Shown: positions 15,765 through 25,684, counted from the stretch's first letter. The stretch: 44,426 nucleotides of DNA from Paludibacter sp. (GCA_028703105.1 JAQVNN010000003.1:17457-61882), one strand, 5' to 3'. The notes: generated by a model not told the origin, from the sequence alone. Program-made: numbers and translations.

Positions 15765-18121
15765 TGAAGAGAGGATTATTTACCACGATAATCAGTTTGT
15801 TTGTCGTTGTTGTCTCGGGTCAGACCGACCAACCTGTCGCTATGGGGAAATGGAGAACCCACCTGGCCTACAACAGTGTCACTCAATTAGCACAATCAAC
15901 CAGTAATATCTATGCTGTTAGCGATGGAGCATTATTTTCTATAAGCAAAGAAGATGCTGTTATGCAATTTTACAGTAAAATAAGCGGTCTAAACGATGCT
16001 AATATTACAAAAATCGAGTACGACAAGATAAATAATCAGCTGCTTATTATTTATCAAAACGGGAATATTGACATCATGCATTCCGTGGGCGTAAGCAACA
16101 TCCCGGATTTGCATAACAAACAAATGAGTTCCAGTAAAGGAATTAACGATGTGTTTTTTTTCGGCAAATATGCCTATCTCTCCTGTGATTTCGGGATTAT
16201 GTTGCTAAACATGGAAAAAAAAGAAATTGCCGACACGTATATCATTGGACAGAACTCAACTGAAATAAAAGTATTATCAACAACTATCCACAATAATAAA
16301 ATATATGCTGTCACAGCCAACACAGTATATCATGCTGATGCCGATAACCGCAATTTAGTTAACTATGAATACTGGAAAACTACAACCGGACTGCCCGGAT
16401 CGGGCAATTTTCAGAAGATTTTTACTTTTGCCGGAAAACTGCTCCTGTTGCGAAACGGAGAACTCTATAAACTGGAAGACAACAGCAGTTGGAGCCAATT
16501 ACTCAGCTCAGTCAGCAACATCTCAAGTATTAACTTATCCAATAATAAAATTATTGCTAGCAACGGTTCTAATAGTGTTTATTATTTGAATCAGTCCTTC
16601 GAAATAGGCATGGAAAATCTGCTTAGTTCAAGTGACATCGAGTTTGACCCGGCAAATGATGCATATTGGGTGGCAGGAGGCGCTCTTGGCGTTGTATCAT
16701 TCAAACTTCAGAGTGGAACAGCTCCTATAATCAGTTATTTTAAACCTCAAGGGCCAGCAGTTAATATCCCGTGGAGCATGACCTTCGCCGGAGAGAAATT
16801 ATTTGTAGTCAACGGTGGAAGATGGGGTGCTCAATATTATCGAATTGGACAGGTAATGATATTTGAAAATGAAGAATGGACAAATATTGGTGGAAATCAA
16901 ATTAAATCAATAACCGAATATGATGCGTTAGACTTTATGAATGTTGCTGTTGACCCGGATGATCACAGCCACTTTTTTGTGACATCGTATGGAACAGGGC
17001 TATACGAGTTTAAAAACAATGAGTTTTATAACTGGTATAATCATACAAACACAAATGGTGTTATTCAAACAGTTAGTGATGGAAATCCTTATAATTATAT
17101 ACGCTTAGACGGAGCTGTATTCGATAAAGACAAAAATCTTCTCCTCTGTAACATGAAATCCGGGGTTAAAGTACTCCTTAATAAACCTGCACCAGAAGAG
17201 CCGGAATGGTTTTCTCCTGCAGAACCTTTTTCAAACACCACATTTTCTCTAGAAACTTATGGAGGAATCACTATTTCAAACCAGGATCCAGACCAAAAAT
17301 GGATTCCTTCCTACAGGGGAGGAGGCATTATTGTTTGGGACGACAATGGCACAATAACAGATACAAGTGACGACAAAAGTATTTTTCTCTCTAAATTTCC
17401 AGATCTCGACAATGTAGGCAGTTTTATTAACCCTGTTGATTTGTATTGCCTGACTCAGGATAGAAATGGAGTTTTTTGGGTCGGTTCAGACATGGGACCT
17501 TTACTCTTCTACAACCCATCAAGGGCTTTTGAACCAGATTATACTTGCTCAAGAGTTAAAATCCCACGCAACGACGGAACGGATCTTGCCGATTATTTAC
17601 TTGAAAACGAGAAAATTAAAGCCATCGCTGTCGATGGAGCAAACAGAAAATGGATCGGCACGGCCACTTCCGGACTTTATCTGATGTCAGAAAACGGACA
17701 GGAAACCATCCATCATTTCACTACCTCAAACAGCCCACTGTTGTCAAATGATATATTATCTCTTGCCATTAATCCTGTTTCAGGAGAGGTATTTATTGGT
17801 ACCGGCAACGGATTGATTTCTTTCCAAAGTGACGCTGCTGAACCTACTGATATTTATTCTGATGTATATGCTTATCCAAATCCGGTCAGAGAAAACTACA
17901 ATGGAATTATCACGATTACAGGACTTGTTGAAAAGACCCAGGTAAAAATTACAGATATAAACGGAAATCTTATTTACCAAACAATTTCGAATGGAAGAAT
18001 TGCAACCTGGGATGGCAAAGATGCTCATGGCAGAAAAGTTAATACCGGTATATACCTTGCCATTTGCGCAAACGAAGATGGCACACAAAACACTATAACG
18101 AAGATAATGGTAATCAATTAA
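15761..18121 (+). CDS. porZ: PorZ-like T9SS beta-propeller protein with C-terminal sorting domain
   Basis: A 786-aa exported protein. It has a signal peptide (residues 1-20, ending near VVVSGQ). The mature protein starts with [19 protein letters not shown], followed by repeated propeller blades typical of PorZ ([71 protein letters not shown]). The end is a T9SS C-terminal domain, [19 protein letters not shown], with [19 protein letters not shown] and a basic last strand. Length and order match Porphyromonas PorZ (about 780 aa). That protein sits at the cell surface with PorU, PorV and PorQ and binds anionic LPS during cargo attachment. The start overlaps the rdgB stop; a second ATG at 15764 is equally possible. 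The next gene starts 3 nt after its stop. Confidence 0.85.
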   Translation: MMKRGLFTTIISLFVVVVSGQTDQPVAMGKWRTHLAYNSVTQLAQSTSNIYAVSDGALFSISKEDAVMQFYSKISGLNDANITKIEYDKINNQLLIIYQNGNIDIMHSVGVSNIPDLHNKQMSSSKGINDVFFFGKYAYLSCDFGIMLLNMEKKEIADTYIIGQNSTEIKVLSTTIHNNKIYAVTANTVYHADADNRNLVNYEYWKTTTGLPGSGNFQKIFTFAGKLLLLRNGELYKLEDNSSWSQLLSSVSNISSINLSNNKIIASNGSNSVYYLNQSFEIGMENLLSSSDIEFDPANDAYWVAGGALGVVSFKLQSGTAPIISYFKPQGPAVNIPWSMTFAGEKLFVVNGGRWGAQYYRIGQVMIFENEEWTNIGGNQIKSITEYDALDFMNVAVDPDDHSHFFVTSYGTGLYEFKNNEFYNWYNHTNTNGVIQTVSDGNPYNYIRLDGAVFDKDKNLLLCNMKSGVKVLLNKPAPEEPEWFSPAEPFSNTTFSLETYGGITISNQDPDQKWIPSYRGGGIIVWDDNGTITDTSDDKSIFLSKFPDLDNVGSFINPVDLYCLTQDRNGVFWVGSDMGPLLFYNPSRAFEPDYTCSRVKIPRNDGTDLADYLLENEKIKAIAVDGANRKWIGTATSGLYLMSENGQETIHHFTTSNSPLLSNDILSLAINPVSGEVFIGTGNGLISFQSDAAEPTDIYSDVYAYPNPVRENYNGIITITGLVEKTQVKITDINGNLIYQTISNGRIATWDGKDAHGRKVNTGIYLAICANEDGTQNTITKIMVIN

Positions 18122-18124
18122 CAA

Positions 18125-19720
18125 ATGGATTTAAAAAAAACACCTGCATCCTTTGAAAATAACAACAGGATTCATTTTGTTTTTATTTTCATTTTGTTTT
18201 TTGTTGGTATATTTGTACGATCATCCTCTATTTCAGTTGTTCCTGGCGGCTTAAATCAAGATGAGGCATCAATAGGATACGAAGCGTTTTCGATTATGAC
18301 CACAGGAAAAGACCGTTCAGGAAATTCTTATCCTGTTCATTTTGTGTCATGGGGCAGTGGACAAAATGCTCTATATGCCTACTTATCAATACCTTTTATT
18401 CGAATTTTTGGATTAAATGCTTTTTCCATCAGGATTGTTAATACCATTTTCAGTTGTATTTCATTAATTGTTTTTTATTTGCTCTTTAAATTGATTTTGA
18501 ATAAAAAGAAAGCAATACTTGCTCTTGCAATACTCGCAATTTGTCCATGGAGCATCATGGCTGGCCGTTGGGGATTGGAGGCCAACATCTTCCCTGTATT
18601 ATTCTTAATTGCTGTCTATTTCTTGTTTAAAGGCATTTATTCAGCACCTGGCTATTATTTCCTTTCTTTTGCCATATTTGCAATCTGTCTCTATGCGTAT
18701 GGCACTTCGTATCTTATAATCCCATTATTTTTCATTGCTGTTTTACCCTATTTATTAATAAAAAAGCTTCTCTCTCCAAAACAATTGTTCTTTTGTCTGT
18801 TGATTTTTTTTACAATAGCTACCCCTATCCTGCTTTTTATTCTGATAAATCATTTTGGCCTTAATGAAATTCATTGGGGAAAGATAACTATCCCAAAACT
18901 TGATAGCAACAGGACAACCGTAGTTTTCAATTTGTTCTCTGGTAACATTGCCATTACCCTACTGAAAAACGCCCTTCGACTTATATACATACTTATTCTA
19001 CAAACAGATAACAACATATACAATGCTCTCCCTTCTTCTGGGACAGTCTATCATGTTTCGCTACCGTTTTTTTTTCTTGGGTTGCTCGGCATTTTCAAAA
19101 ACAAGTCATTTATTCATAAACCTTTTCATTACATTTCTTTTTTCTGGTTAATCAGCTCGTTTGCCCTGGGCATTTTTACACATGTTAACATCAACAGAAT
19201 CAATATTATTTTTTTCCCCATTCTCTACTTTACGGTACTTGGTATCCTTGATGCAGGCAACCTAATCAAAACAAAATATAAAAAACAATTTTATCCGTTT
19301 ATAATTGGTATTTATATGTTGTTTTTCGGGGTCTTTACAGGAAATTATTTTCTTTTGGCACAAAAGCAGATTAAACATAACTTTGCTTTTGGACTGGAAG
19401 AAGCTGTAAAATACGCGGAGAAAAATTATAGTCAGGCTCCTGTTTATGTTTCTACAAATACAGTAAATATGCCCTACATTTATATTTGCTTTTATACTCA
19501 AATGAATGCAAACACTTTCAGAGAAAAGGTTGTTTATGGTGAAAATAAGAGTGGATTCAGGGAGGTATTATCGCTTGAACGATATAATTTTGGTAACGAA
19601 CTATTTCGTAACAATGCAATAAATATTATCAGGGAAAATGAAAGTCCCAATATTGATATCAAAAACAGTAAAATTCTTAAATTCGGGAACTTCTATTTGT
19701 GTGATTTATACAACAAATAA
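18125..19720 (+). CDS. Polytopic membrane glycosyltransferase, ArnT/PMT-like (GT-C)
   Basis: A 531-aa protein with about 11-12 transmembrane segments. The first extracytoplasmic loop has the acidic motif GGLNQDEASIGYEAF (the DE typical of GT39/GT83 catalytic loops). The chain WGSGQNALYAYLSIPFIRIF and PWSIMAGRWGLEANIFPVLF resembles dolichol/undecaprenyl-phosphate-sugar-dependent transferases. Such enzymes move a sugar from a polyprenyl-phosphate carrier onto lipid A, LPS, a glycan or a protein at the periplasmic face. Substrate and acceptor are unknown. Its ATG lies 3 nt after the porZ stop, so it should be coupled to porZ. The DNA here is visibly richer in A/T than the flanking housekeeping genes. 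Confidence 0.75.
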   Translation: MDLKKTPASFENNNRIHFVFIFILFFVGIFVRSSSISVVPGGLNQDEASIGYEAFSIMTTGKDRSGNSYPVHFVSWGSGQNALYAYLSIPFIRIFGLNAFSIRIVNTIFSCISLIVFYLLFKLILNKKKAILALAILAICPWSIMAGRWGLEANIFPVLFLIAVYFLFKGIYSAPGYYFLSFAIFAICLYAYGTSYLIIPLFFIAVLPYLLIKKLLSPKQLFFCLLIFFTIATPILLFILINHFGLNEIHWGKITIPKLDSNRTTVVFNLFSGNIAITLLKNALRLIYILILQTDNNIYNALPSSGTVYHVSLPFFFLGLLGIFKNKSFIHKPFHYISFFWLISSFALGIFTHVNINRINIIFFPILYFTVLGILDAGNLIKTKYKKQFYPFIIGIYMLFFGVFTGNYFLLAQKQIKHNFAFGLEEAVKYAEKNYSQAPVYVSTNTVNMPYIYICFYTQMNANTFREKVVYGENKSGFREVLSLERYNFGNELFRNNAINIIRENESPNIDIKNSKILKFGNFYLCDLYNK

Positions 19721-19746
19721 AGTTTTTTAGACATACACGAAGAGGA

Positions 19747-21210
19747 ATGGTGAAAAACAATTATCTCTATTTTTTAGTTACAATAATATACATTGTAATC
19801 AGGATATTAACGATAAACAATTGTTTCTTTTGGGACAATATACAACAAGTCTCGAAGGAAGCACATTGGTTTTACCTTACAAATTTTCGAGATTTTTTTA
19901 TTTCAAAAACAAATGTACCTGATGGAATTTCAGCAACTGGATATCACGCCCCGCTAATGGGCATGATGACTGCTCTGCTCTGGAAAATATTGGGATATAA
20001 GCTATGGGTACATCATCTGTTTATCGCTTTTTGGGCAATCATACTATCGTATAATATCAAAAAAATGTTATCGGTCTTATTTCCGAAGGAATATATTGCC
20101 CTTATTCTGACCATAATATTGTTAGAATCCACATTACTCTCCCAATTTGCTGTCTCTTCTCCTGATTTTATTCTATTTACAGCTTTTGTCATTGCCCTCA
20201 GAGCAATAATTTTCAATAAGAAGGGATTACTTACAATCGCTGTCTTCTTTCTTTGTTGTATTAATATGCGTGGTGTATTTGCTGGAATAATATTATATGT
20301 TTCACACCAATATTATCTCTTTTTACAAAACAATGGTAGTTTTAATTTCAAAAAATCTTTCTCTATAACTTTACCCTACATCCCGACCTTTATAATTTTA
20401 ACTTCATATTATACCTTTTATCTTATTTCTAACGGATGGTTTTTCTCAGATTCATCATATTCTACACATTATATGATGCCGGAAAGTTTCTTCCAGGTTG
20501 TAAAACATTTAGTGGAATTTACTCTTCGATCTGTAGAGAACGGACGTATTGTTATCTGGATACTGAGCTTTTATTTTTTATTCAAATTTGTACGAAGTAA
20601 AACTGTTTTATCACATGAACTGAAGGCATTTATGCTGATGTTTATCTTATTTAACGGGCTTTATTTGATATTTGTCTTTATTTCCAGGATGCCTTTTTCA
20701 TCGAGATATTTTCTCCCTCAATTTTTCTTATTGACAGTGTTTACTTTACATGGTATCACAACATTTTTCACCCCAAAAAAGATAAAGCTTGCTTTTATGC
20801 TGATTATCTTTGCTCAGACAACCGGACATCTATGGATCTATCCTGATAAAATTGCCAAACCCTGGGACACCACATTAGGACATTTGACTTATTACGATTT
20901 ACGTGAAGAATGTTTTGAATACATTGATGCTAATAATATAAACTATAACGATATTTCAGCGGGTTTTTGTCTTTATGGTAACAGGCGTTTCATAGAATTA
21001 ATCAATGAAGATAAAATTGTTCACCATGAAAAAAACCGGCAGTATTTTTTATATTCTAACATTTCAAATGTTGAGGACGAATTAATTAATGAGTTTGAAG
21101 ATGGTAACAAATGGCAACTAATAAAGACTTTTAAAAAAGGGTTTGTCTTCATTAAAATATATAAGAACCTTTCAAATAACACGAATAATAAAGTCGTTAA
21201 TTCCAATTAA
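19747..21210 (+). CDS. Polytopic membrane protein, probable GT-C glycosyltransferase
   Basis: A 487-aa protein with about 10-11 hydrophobic segments and one larger extracytoplasmic loop after TM1 (NCFFWDNIQQVSKEAHWFY to GISATGYHAPLMGMMTALL). An acidic residue in the first loop and a hydrophilic C-terminal domain of about 110 residues fit the GT-C layout. No family signature is strong enough to name the sugar. It follows the preceding transferase after 26 nt. Neighbours (GT-C, GtrA, GT2) support a role in periplasmic sugar transfer. A polymerase/ligase-like role is an alternative. Confidence 0.55.
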   Translation: MVKNNYLYFLVTIIYIVIRILTINNCFFWDNIQQVSKEAHWFYLTNFRDFFISKTNVPDGISATGYHAPLMGMMTALLWKILGYKLWVHHLFIAFWAIILSYNIKKMLSVLFPKEYIALILTIILLESTLLSQFAVSSPDFILFTAFVIALRAIIFNKKGLLTIAVFFLCCINMRGVFAGIILYVSHQYYLFLQNNGSFNFKKSFSITLPYIPTFIILTSYYTFYLISNGWFFSDSSYSTHYMMPESFFQVVKHLVEFTLRSVENGRIVIWILSFYFLFKFVRSKTVLSHELKAFMLMFILFNGLYLIFVFISRMPFSSRYFLPQFFLLTVFTLHGITTFFTPKKIKLAFMLIIFAQTTGHLWIYPDKIAKPWDTTLGHLTYYDLREECFEYIDANNINYNDISAGFCLYGNRRFIELINEDKIVHHEKNRQYFLYSNISNVEDELINEFEDGNKWQLIKTFKKGFVFIKIYKNLSNNTNNKVVNSN

Positions 21211-21261
21211 CTGATGGTTCTGTTTGAAAATCAGGGTCAAAAATAATCAACTTAATCTAAT

Positions 21262-22413
21262 ATGAAACAACAATATAAATTTAATTTATTTTTTAAGAAA
21301 CTCAACAAAAGAGAATTTTGGTTCATTGTTATTCTCTCGGGCTTCTTCTTTAAATTTTTACTGCTTCCTTTTCGTTCAGGAGACTTTAATTTTTTTTTAA
21401 ATCCCTGGATGGATTTTATATCTTCAAACGGCTATTTTTCATCGTTAAAATACCGATTTTACAATTACACGCCTCCATACATTTATATCCTGATTATCCT
21501 TGCTAAAACTGGGATAAATCCTTTATATTCCATAAAATTTATTTCAATCCTTTTTGAATATATTTTAGCCTTTTTTGCCGGTAAAATCATTTACTTGAAA
21601 TATAAAAATCCCTTGAATTTATGGATTTCGCTAGCTCTAATTCCATGGATACCAACAGTTATGGCTAATGGTGCTTTGTGGGGACAGTGCGATTCGATCT
21701 ATTCATCCTTTGTTGTCGCCGGGGTTTATTTTGCCCTGATCAATAAACAATTTGCATCTTGTTTTTCGTTAGGAATGGCTATAGCATTTAAATTACAAGG
21801 GGTGTTTATCTTGCCATTTTATTTCGTTATGTTACTGAGAAAAAAAATCAACTGGTATTATTTTCTGCTGGTACCTCTCATTTTTGTGGTTTCTGTTTTA
21901 CCTGCATGGCTATATGGGAGACCAATGAGTGAACTACTAACAATCTATGTTAATCAGGCAAACAATTATCAGGCGTTGACACTATATTTACCCAATGTTT
22001 ACACCTGGATCAGCAATAATTATTATGAATCTGTAAAAATTGCGGGTATGATTGTTACATTTTTTATTGTCCTGATTGGCGGTATTTGGTTGAGTAATAA
22101 AAAATTTCACTTTTCGTTAGACCAATGGGTTGAACTTGCTTTTCTGAGTGTAATAATCACCCCTTTTCTGCTACCCGGAATGCACGAAAGATATCTATAT
22201 CTGGGTGATGTGCTTGCTTTTGTGTATTTCTTTGTGCTTAGAAAAAATATCCTGTATTCGGTTGGAATAATGTCAATATCATTTTATGCCTATCTTTGTT
22301 GTTCAAGGCTCAAAACAATCTTACCTGTATGGCCAGCATTTTTTATCTATTTATTGATCTTAATCCTTGTAATAGCAGATTTCCGGAAATCTATTAAAAA
22401 CGGAACAACATGA
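21262..22413 (+). CDS. Polytopic membrane mannosyltransferase-like protein (GPI18/GT87-like, GT-C)
   Basis: A 383-aa protein with about 9-10 transmembrane segments. The first loop includes RSGDFNFFLNPWMDFI, and the diagnostic region MANGALWGQCDSIYSSFVV followed by KLQGVFILPFYF strongly recalls Gpi18-like and bacterial GT87 mannosyltransferases. The final conserved patch is FLLPGMHERYLYLGDVLAF. It would use polyprenyl-phosphate-hexose outside the inner membrane. The GtrA gene starts inside its stop (ATGA, 4-nt overlap), so the two are translationally coupled; 51 nt separate it from the previous gene. The sugar and acceptor are not deducible. Confidence 0.7.
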   Translation: MKQQYKFNLFFKKLNKREFWFIVILSGFFFKFLLLPFRSGDFNFFLNPWMDFISSNGYFSSLKYRFYNYTPPYIYILIILAKTGINPLYSIKFISILFEYILAFFAGKIIYLKYKNPLNLWISLALIPWIPTVMANGALWGQCDSIYSSFVVAGVYFALINKQFASCFSLGMAIAFKLQGVFILPFYFVMLLRKKINWYYFLLVPLIFVVSVLPAWLYGRPMSELLTIYVNQANNYQALTLYLPNVYTWISNNYYESVKIAGMIVTFFIVLIGGIWLSNKKFHFSLDQWVELAFLSVIITPFLLPGMHERYLYLGDVLAFVYFFVLRKNILYSVGIMSISFYAYLCCSRLKTILPVWPAFFIYLLILILVIADFRKSIKNGTT

Positions 22414-22796
22414 AAACCAACCCAACTATAAAACAACTATTCAAATTCGGAATTGTTGGTATATCCAACACCCTGATTACTGCAATAGTAATCTGGGGCT
22501 TACTTAAAACACTGCATTTCTCGGATTATACTTCAAATATTATTGGTTATATCGCCGGATTAATCAACAGTTTTATTTGGAACAGACTATGGACTTTTAA
22601 AAGTAAAACGCGTGTTAGTATTACATTTTATAAATTTATAATTACTTTTGCCATATCATATGCAGTTCAACTGGGAAATCTGTATTTATTGCTGAATTTT
22701 ACAACGATTGATCCGTATCTTTGTCAGTTACTCTCAATCGTTGTATATACCATAATCAATTTTATCCTGAATAAATTCTATACTTTTAAATCCTGA
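22410..22796 (+). CDS. GtrA-family membrane protein (putative polyprenyl-phosphate-sugar flippase)
   Basis: A 128-aa protein with four transmembrane helices and the GtrA pattern: LFKFGIVGISNTLITAIVIW at the start, YIAGLINSFIWNRLWTFKS in the middle, and INFILNKFYTFKS at the end. GtrA proteins are thought to flip polyprenyl-phosphate-glucose or related carriers across the inner membrane for GT-C transferases. It overlaps the upstream transferase by 4 nt, and the GT2 partner starts 6 nt downstream. This is the usual GtrA-GtrB pairing, seen here beside candidate GT-C acceptor transferases. Confidence 0.88.
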   Translation: MKTNPTIKQLFKFGIVGISNTLITAIVIWGLLKTLHFSDYTSNIIGYIAGLINSFIWNRLWTFKSKTRVSITFYKFIITFAISYAVQLGNLYLLLNFTTIDPYLCQLLSIVVYTIINFILNKFYTFKS

Positions 22797-22802
22797 TGTA
22801 AC

Positions 22803-23762
22803 ATGAATATGTCATTAAGCATAATCGTACCTTGCTTTAACGAAGAAGCGGTTATCGATGAATCATACAAAAGAATCAGCCGGGTATTATCCGAAATGAA
22901 ATATTTGTCTGAAATCATCTTTATAAATGATGGCAGTTATGATAAAACTGAACAAATTTTGAGCAGTATTGCCAAAACAGATTCCAGGGTAAAAGTAATT
23001 TCATTTTCCAGAAATTTTGGACATCAACAAGCGGTAACAGCTGGATTAAATCACTGTTTTAGTGATATGGCCGTTATTATTGACGCTGACCTTCAAGATC
23101 CTCCTGAACTAATTCCTGATATGATAAGAACAATGAATGATACAGGTGCTCAGGTTGTTTATTGTGTAAGAAAACAAAGAAAGGGAGAAGGGTTCTTCAA
23201 GAAAATAACTGCAAAGTGGTTTTATAGGATGCTGAATTCTCTATCTGAAATAAAACTTCCTGTTGATACCGGAGATTTTCGATTGCTTGATAAAAGCATC
23301 ATACGGGAATTTAATAAATTACACGAAAAAGGAAAATATATAAGAGGCCTGATTAGCTGGATAGGGTTCAAACAAGTTCCATACTACTATGAACGAGATC
23401 CTCGTTTTGCCGGAGAAACCAAATATCCGCTTTCTAAAATGCTTAAATTGGCTACAACTTCAATGCTGTATTTTTCTACAAAACCTTTACGTATTGCCAC
23501 TACAATTGGTTTCTTATCTGTAATACTAGCTTTTGGGTTAACAATTTGGTTCGTTTTAGGTAAAATATTGGGATTTACCCATGCCGATACTGGTTGGACA
23601 TCCCTCTTCGTATTAATCACCTTTCTCGGAGGAGTTCAGCTGATTACCATTGGTATAATCGGAGAATACGTTGGAAATCTTTTCAAAGAAATTAAAAACA
23701 GACCGGAATATATCATTCAAAAAAAGGAAAATTTTGGGGATGACCCCGAAAAAGAAATCTGA
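22803..23762 (+). CDS. GtrB/DPM1-like polyprenyl-phosphate glycosyltransferase (GT2)
   Basis: A 319-aa GT2 enzyme that makes polyprenyl-phosphate-hexose from a nucleotide sugar at the cytoplasmic face. The GT-A domain has SIIVPCFNEE (6-15), IFINDGSYDKT (39-49), SFSRNFGHQQAVTAGL (67-82), VIIDADLQDPPELI (91-104, metal-binding DAD), DTGDFRLLDKS, and RDPRFAGETKYPLSKM. Two C-terminal transmembrane helices follow (about 230-255 and 267-290), as in GtrB/ArnC. It is the last gene of the rdgB-porZ-GT run. With GtrA it would supply the lipid-linked sugar used by the three upstream GT-C proteins. The sugar could be glucose, mannose or another hexose. It is convergent with folE (20 nt gap). Confidence 0.9.
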   Translation: MNMSLSIIVPCFNEEAVIDESYKRISRVLSEMKYLSEIIFINDGSYDKTEQILSSIAKTDSRVKVISFSRNFGHQQAVTAGLNHCFSDMAVIIDADLQDPPELIPDMIRTMNDTGAQVVYCVRKQRKGEGFFKKITAKWFYRMLNSLSEIKLPVDTGDFRLLDKSIIREFNKLHEKGKYIRGLISWIGFKQVPYYYERDPRFAGETKYPLSKMLKLATTSMLYFSTKPLRIATTIGFLSVILAFGLTIWFVLGKILGFTHADTGWTSLFVLITFLGGVQLITIGIIGEYVGNLFKEIKNRPEYIIQKKENFGDDPEKEI

Positions 23763-23782
23763 TAAAGCCGGGTTTGACCTTC

Positions 23783-24379
23783 TTAACTCCTCTTTATGAG
23801 ATTCATAAATTCTTCCCTGGTTTTTGCCTGCTGAAATACACCTGTAAAGTCGGAGGTGGTAGTGATCGAATGCTGTTTCTGTACCCCGCGCATTTGCATA
23901 CATAAGTGCTGCGCTTCAAGGATAACCATCACACCTAAAGGTTGCAGCGTTTTTTGAATACACTCCTTAATTTGAGTAGTCATGCGCTCTTGAACCTGCA
24001 ACCGACGTGCATAGACTTCTACAATGCGCGCAATTTTACTTAATCCTGTTATATGATGATTCGGAATATAAGCCACATGTGCCTTACCAAAAAATGGTAA
24101 CATATGGTGCTCACACATCGAATAAAAATCAATGTCTTTGACAATGACCATTTGCCGGTAATCTTCGGAAAACTTAGCCGACATGAGAATCTCTTCGGGA
24201 TCCTGCTCATAACCATGCATCAAAAATTGCATCGCCATTGAAACACGTTCGGGAGTTTTTATTAATCCTTCTCTTTCAACGTCTTCTCCCAATAGCTTCA
24301 TAATTTCTTTATAATGCGCAGCTATCTGAGCAGTTTTTTCCGGGTCGAACGAAACCGGTTTATTGTAATTAAAATCCAT
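23783..24379 (-). CDS. folE: GTP cyclohydrolase I
   Basis: Converts GTP to 7,8-dihydroneopterin triphosphate, the first step of folate/pterin synthesis; the enzyme is a homodecamer. The 198-aa product carries the zinc ligands Cys89 and His92 in [19 protein letters not shown] and Cys160 in [14 protein letters not shown], plus [20 protein letters not shown] and [11 protein letters not shown]. These are all family hallmarks. It is the second gene of a leftward pair, 6 nt after the SPOR-domain gene. folP lies about 20 kb away in the window, so folate genes are not clustered. Confidence 0.96.
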   Translation of the reverse strand: MDFNYNKPVSFDPEKTAQIAAHYKEIMKLLGEDVEREGLIKTPERVSMAMQFLMHGYEQDPEEILMSAKFSEDYRQMVIVKDIDFYSMCEHHMLPFFGKAHVAYIPNHHITGLSKIARIVEVYARRLQVQERMTTQIKECIQKTLQPLGVMVILEAQHLCMQMRGVQKQHSITTTSDFTGVFQQAKTREEFMNLIKRS

Positions 24380-24385
24380 TTGTTC

Positions 24386-24874
24386 TTATTTTTCTGAAAC
24401 CGATATCCGGTCTCTTACGGTGTAAGTTTCTTTTCTGAGTGCCGGAAATTTCCTGAGCAATTCTTCTGTAAAACTACGGGCTTCCGGCTGGGTGTGAAAG
24501 TCTCCAATCCTCACTTTCCAGAAGGGAGAACTGTAACTAACGTACACTTTCATATCCGGAAATGCTTCCATCAGCATTTGTTCCATATTGAAAGCTTCTT
24601 CTCTGGCCGTTCGTTGTACATTGCTTGAAAATACCTGTACCCTGTATCCATGTACAACTTGAACACTAGCAGCTGCCGCATTTTCTGTAACCAGTTTTTC
24701 AATCCGTTTATCCTGATGAAATATCACTTCACCACTTCCCGGTTTAACTTTTCCGGAAATCTCACGGAAAACATTTTTGACTGTATCCGGCCGAATGCTG
24801 TCAGGCTTAACTGACTGTGAAAAAATATTGGCTGAAAAGAATATCGTCAGGATAATGAGAAGTAAATGCTTCAT
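24386..24874 (-). CDS. Exported SPOR-domain protein
   Basis: A 162-aa protein with a signal peptide (MKHLLLIILTIFFSANIFSQ). A linker of about 60 residues leads to a C-terminal SPOR domain: VVHGYRVQVFSSNVQRTA, MEQMLMEAFPDMKVYVSY, FWKVRIGDFHTQPEARSF, and ELLRKFPALRKETYTV. SPOR domains bind denuded glycan strands of septal peptidoglycan, so the protein likely acts in the periplasm at division sites. There is no membrane anchor beyond the signal peptide. It precedes folE by 6 nt; the pairing has no obvious functional logic. Confidence 0.85.
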   Translation of the reverse strand: MKHLLLIILTIFFSANIFSQSVKPDSIRPDTVKNVFREISGKVKPGSGEVIFHQDKRIEKLVTENAAAASVQVVHGYRVQVFSSNVQRTAREEAFNMEQMLMEAFPDMKVYVSYSSPFWKVRIGDFHTQPEARSFTEELLRKFPALRKETYTVRDRISVSEK

Positions 24875-24894
24875 AACTGGATAAATTTTAGGCG

Positions 24895-24902
24895 CAAAGT
24901 TA
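24895..24902 (-). promoter_or_regulatory. Probable -7 element for the SPOR-folE pair
   Basis: On the minus strand, TAACTTTG (24902 to 24895) matches TAnnTTTG, 20 nt before the SPOR gene ATG at 24874. Confidence 0.5.
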
Positions 24903-24938
24903 CAAAATCTTATGCTATATCTGTCTATTATTTTTTAT

Positions 24939-24946
24939 TATCTTTG
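24939..24946 (+). promoter_or_regulatory. Probable -7 element for ispD
   Basis: TATCTTTG matches TAnnTTTG, 19 nt before the ATG at 24966. The -33 region is not convincing. Confidence 0.45.
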
Positions 24947-24965
24947 TTCCTGAATAATAAAACCG

Positions 24966-25652
24966 ATGTATATGCAGGTCAAATCAGACAAGATTACTGA
25001 AACCGTGATTATCGTTGCAGGAGGAAAAGGAGAGCGCATGCAAACCGACATTCCGAAACAATTTATTGAGCTGAAATCCAGACCTGTACTCATGCATACC
25101 ATCGATGTTTTTATTCAATACAACCATCAAATTGATGTGATAGTTGTACTTCCAGAAACACAAATTGAATACTGGCGCAAGCTTTGCAAAAAGTATGCCT
25201 TCGAAACGCATCACCAGGTGACGAGCGGCGGTTCGGTCCGGTTTGAATCGGTAAAAAACGGATTGATCATGGCAAAAAACTACGGATTGATTGCTGTACA
25301 CGATGGCGTGAGACCCCTGGTTAGCGTAACAACCATAGCTGCCTGTTTCCGGGAAGCGAAACAATCGGGAGCAGCCATCCCTGTTATTGAGCCGGTTGAA
25401 AGCATCAGGCAACTTGAAGGAAATGAAAATCTGGCGGTTGACCGCAATAAATTCAGGTTAGTGCAAACGCCACAGGTTTTTGATGCCAGGATACTGAAAA
25501 AAGCTTATCAGCAAGATTTTTCTCCTTTATTTACTGATGATGCCTCCGTGGTGGAAGCCTCGGGTGTAAAAATCAGCTTAGTGGAGGGCAATCGTGAAAA
25601 CATTAAAATCACTACGCCTTTCGATTTAAAACTAGCAGAAACGATGCTTTGA
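24966..25652 (+). CDS. ispD: 2-C-methyl-D-erythritol 4-phosphate cytidylyltransferase
   Basis: Transfers CMP from CTP to methylerythritol phosphate in the non-mevalonate isoprenoid pathway. The 228-aa product has the nucleotide-binding loop VIIVAGGKGERMQTDIPKQF (14-33), RPVLMHTIDVF, TSGGSVRFESVKNGL, AVHDGVRPLV, and FTDDASVVEASGVKI, covering the CTP and substrate sites. The start could be 24966 or the next in-frame ATG at 24972; both leave an unconserved short N-terminal tail. recG begins 32 nt downstream. The prenyl synthase at 40098 uses products of the same pathway but is not linked. Confidence 0.94.
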   Translation: MYMQVKSDKITETVIIVAGGKGERMQTDIPKQFIELKSRPVLMHTIDVFIQYNHQIDVIVVLPETQIEYWRKLCKKYAFETHHQVTSGGSVRFESVKNGLIMAKNYGLIAVHDGVRPLVSVTTIAACFREAKQSGAAIPVIEPVESIRQLEGNENLAVDRNKFRLVQTPQVFDARILKKAYQQDFSPLFTDDASVVEASGVKISLVEGNRENIKITTPFDLKLAETML

Positions 25653-25684
25653 GAAAGATATTCGCTTATTTTGAGAACTAATAA

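Noticed and set aside
23763-23782. Possible terminator between the GT2 gene and folE
   Set aside because: Only 20 bases separate the stops and no inverted repeat is visible.
24984-25412. 142-residue opposite-strand frame inside ispD
   Set aside because: A shadow frame; the plus-strand ispD motifs explain the sequence.
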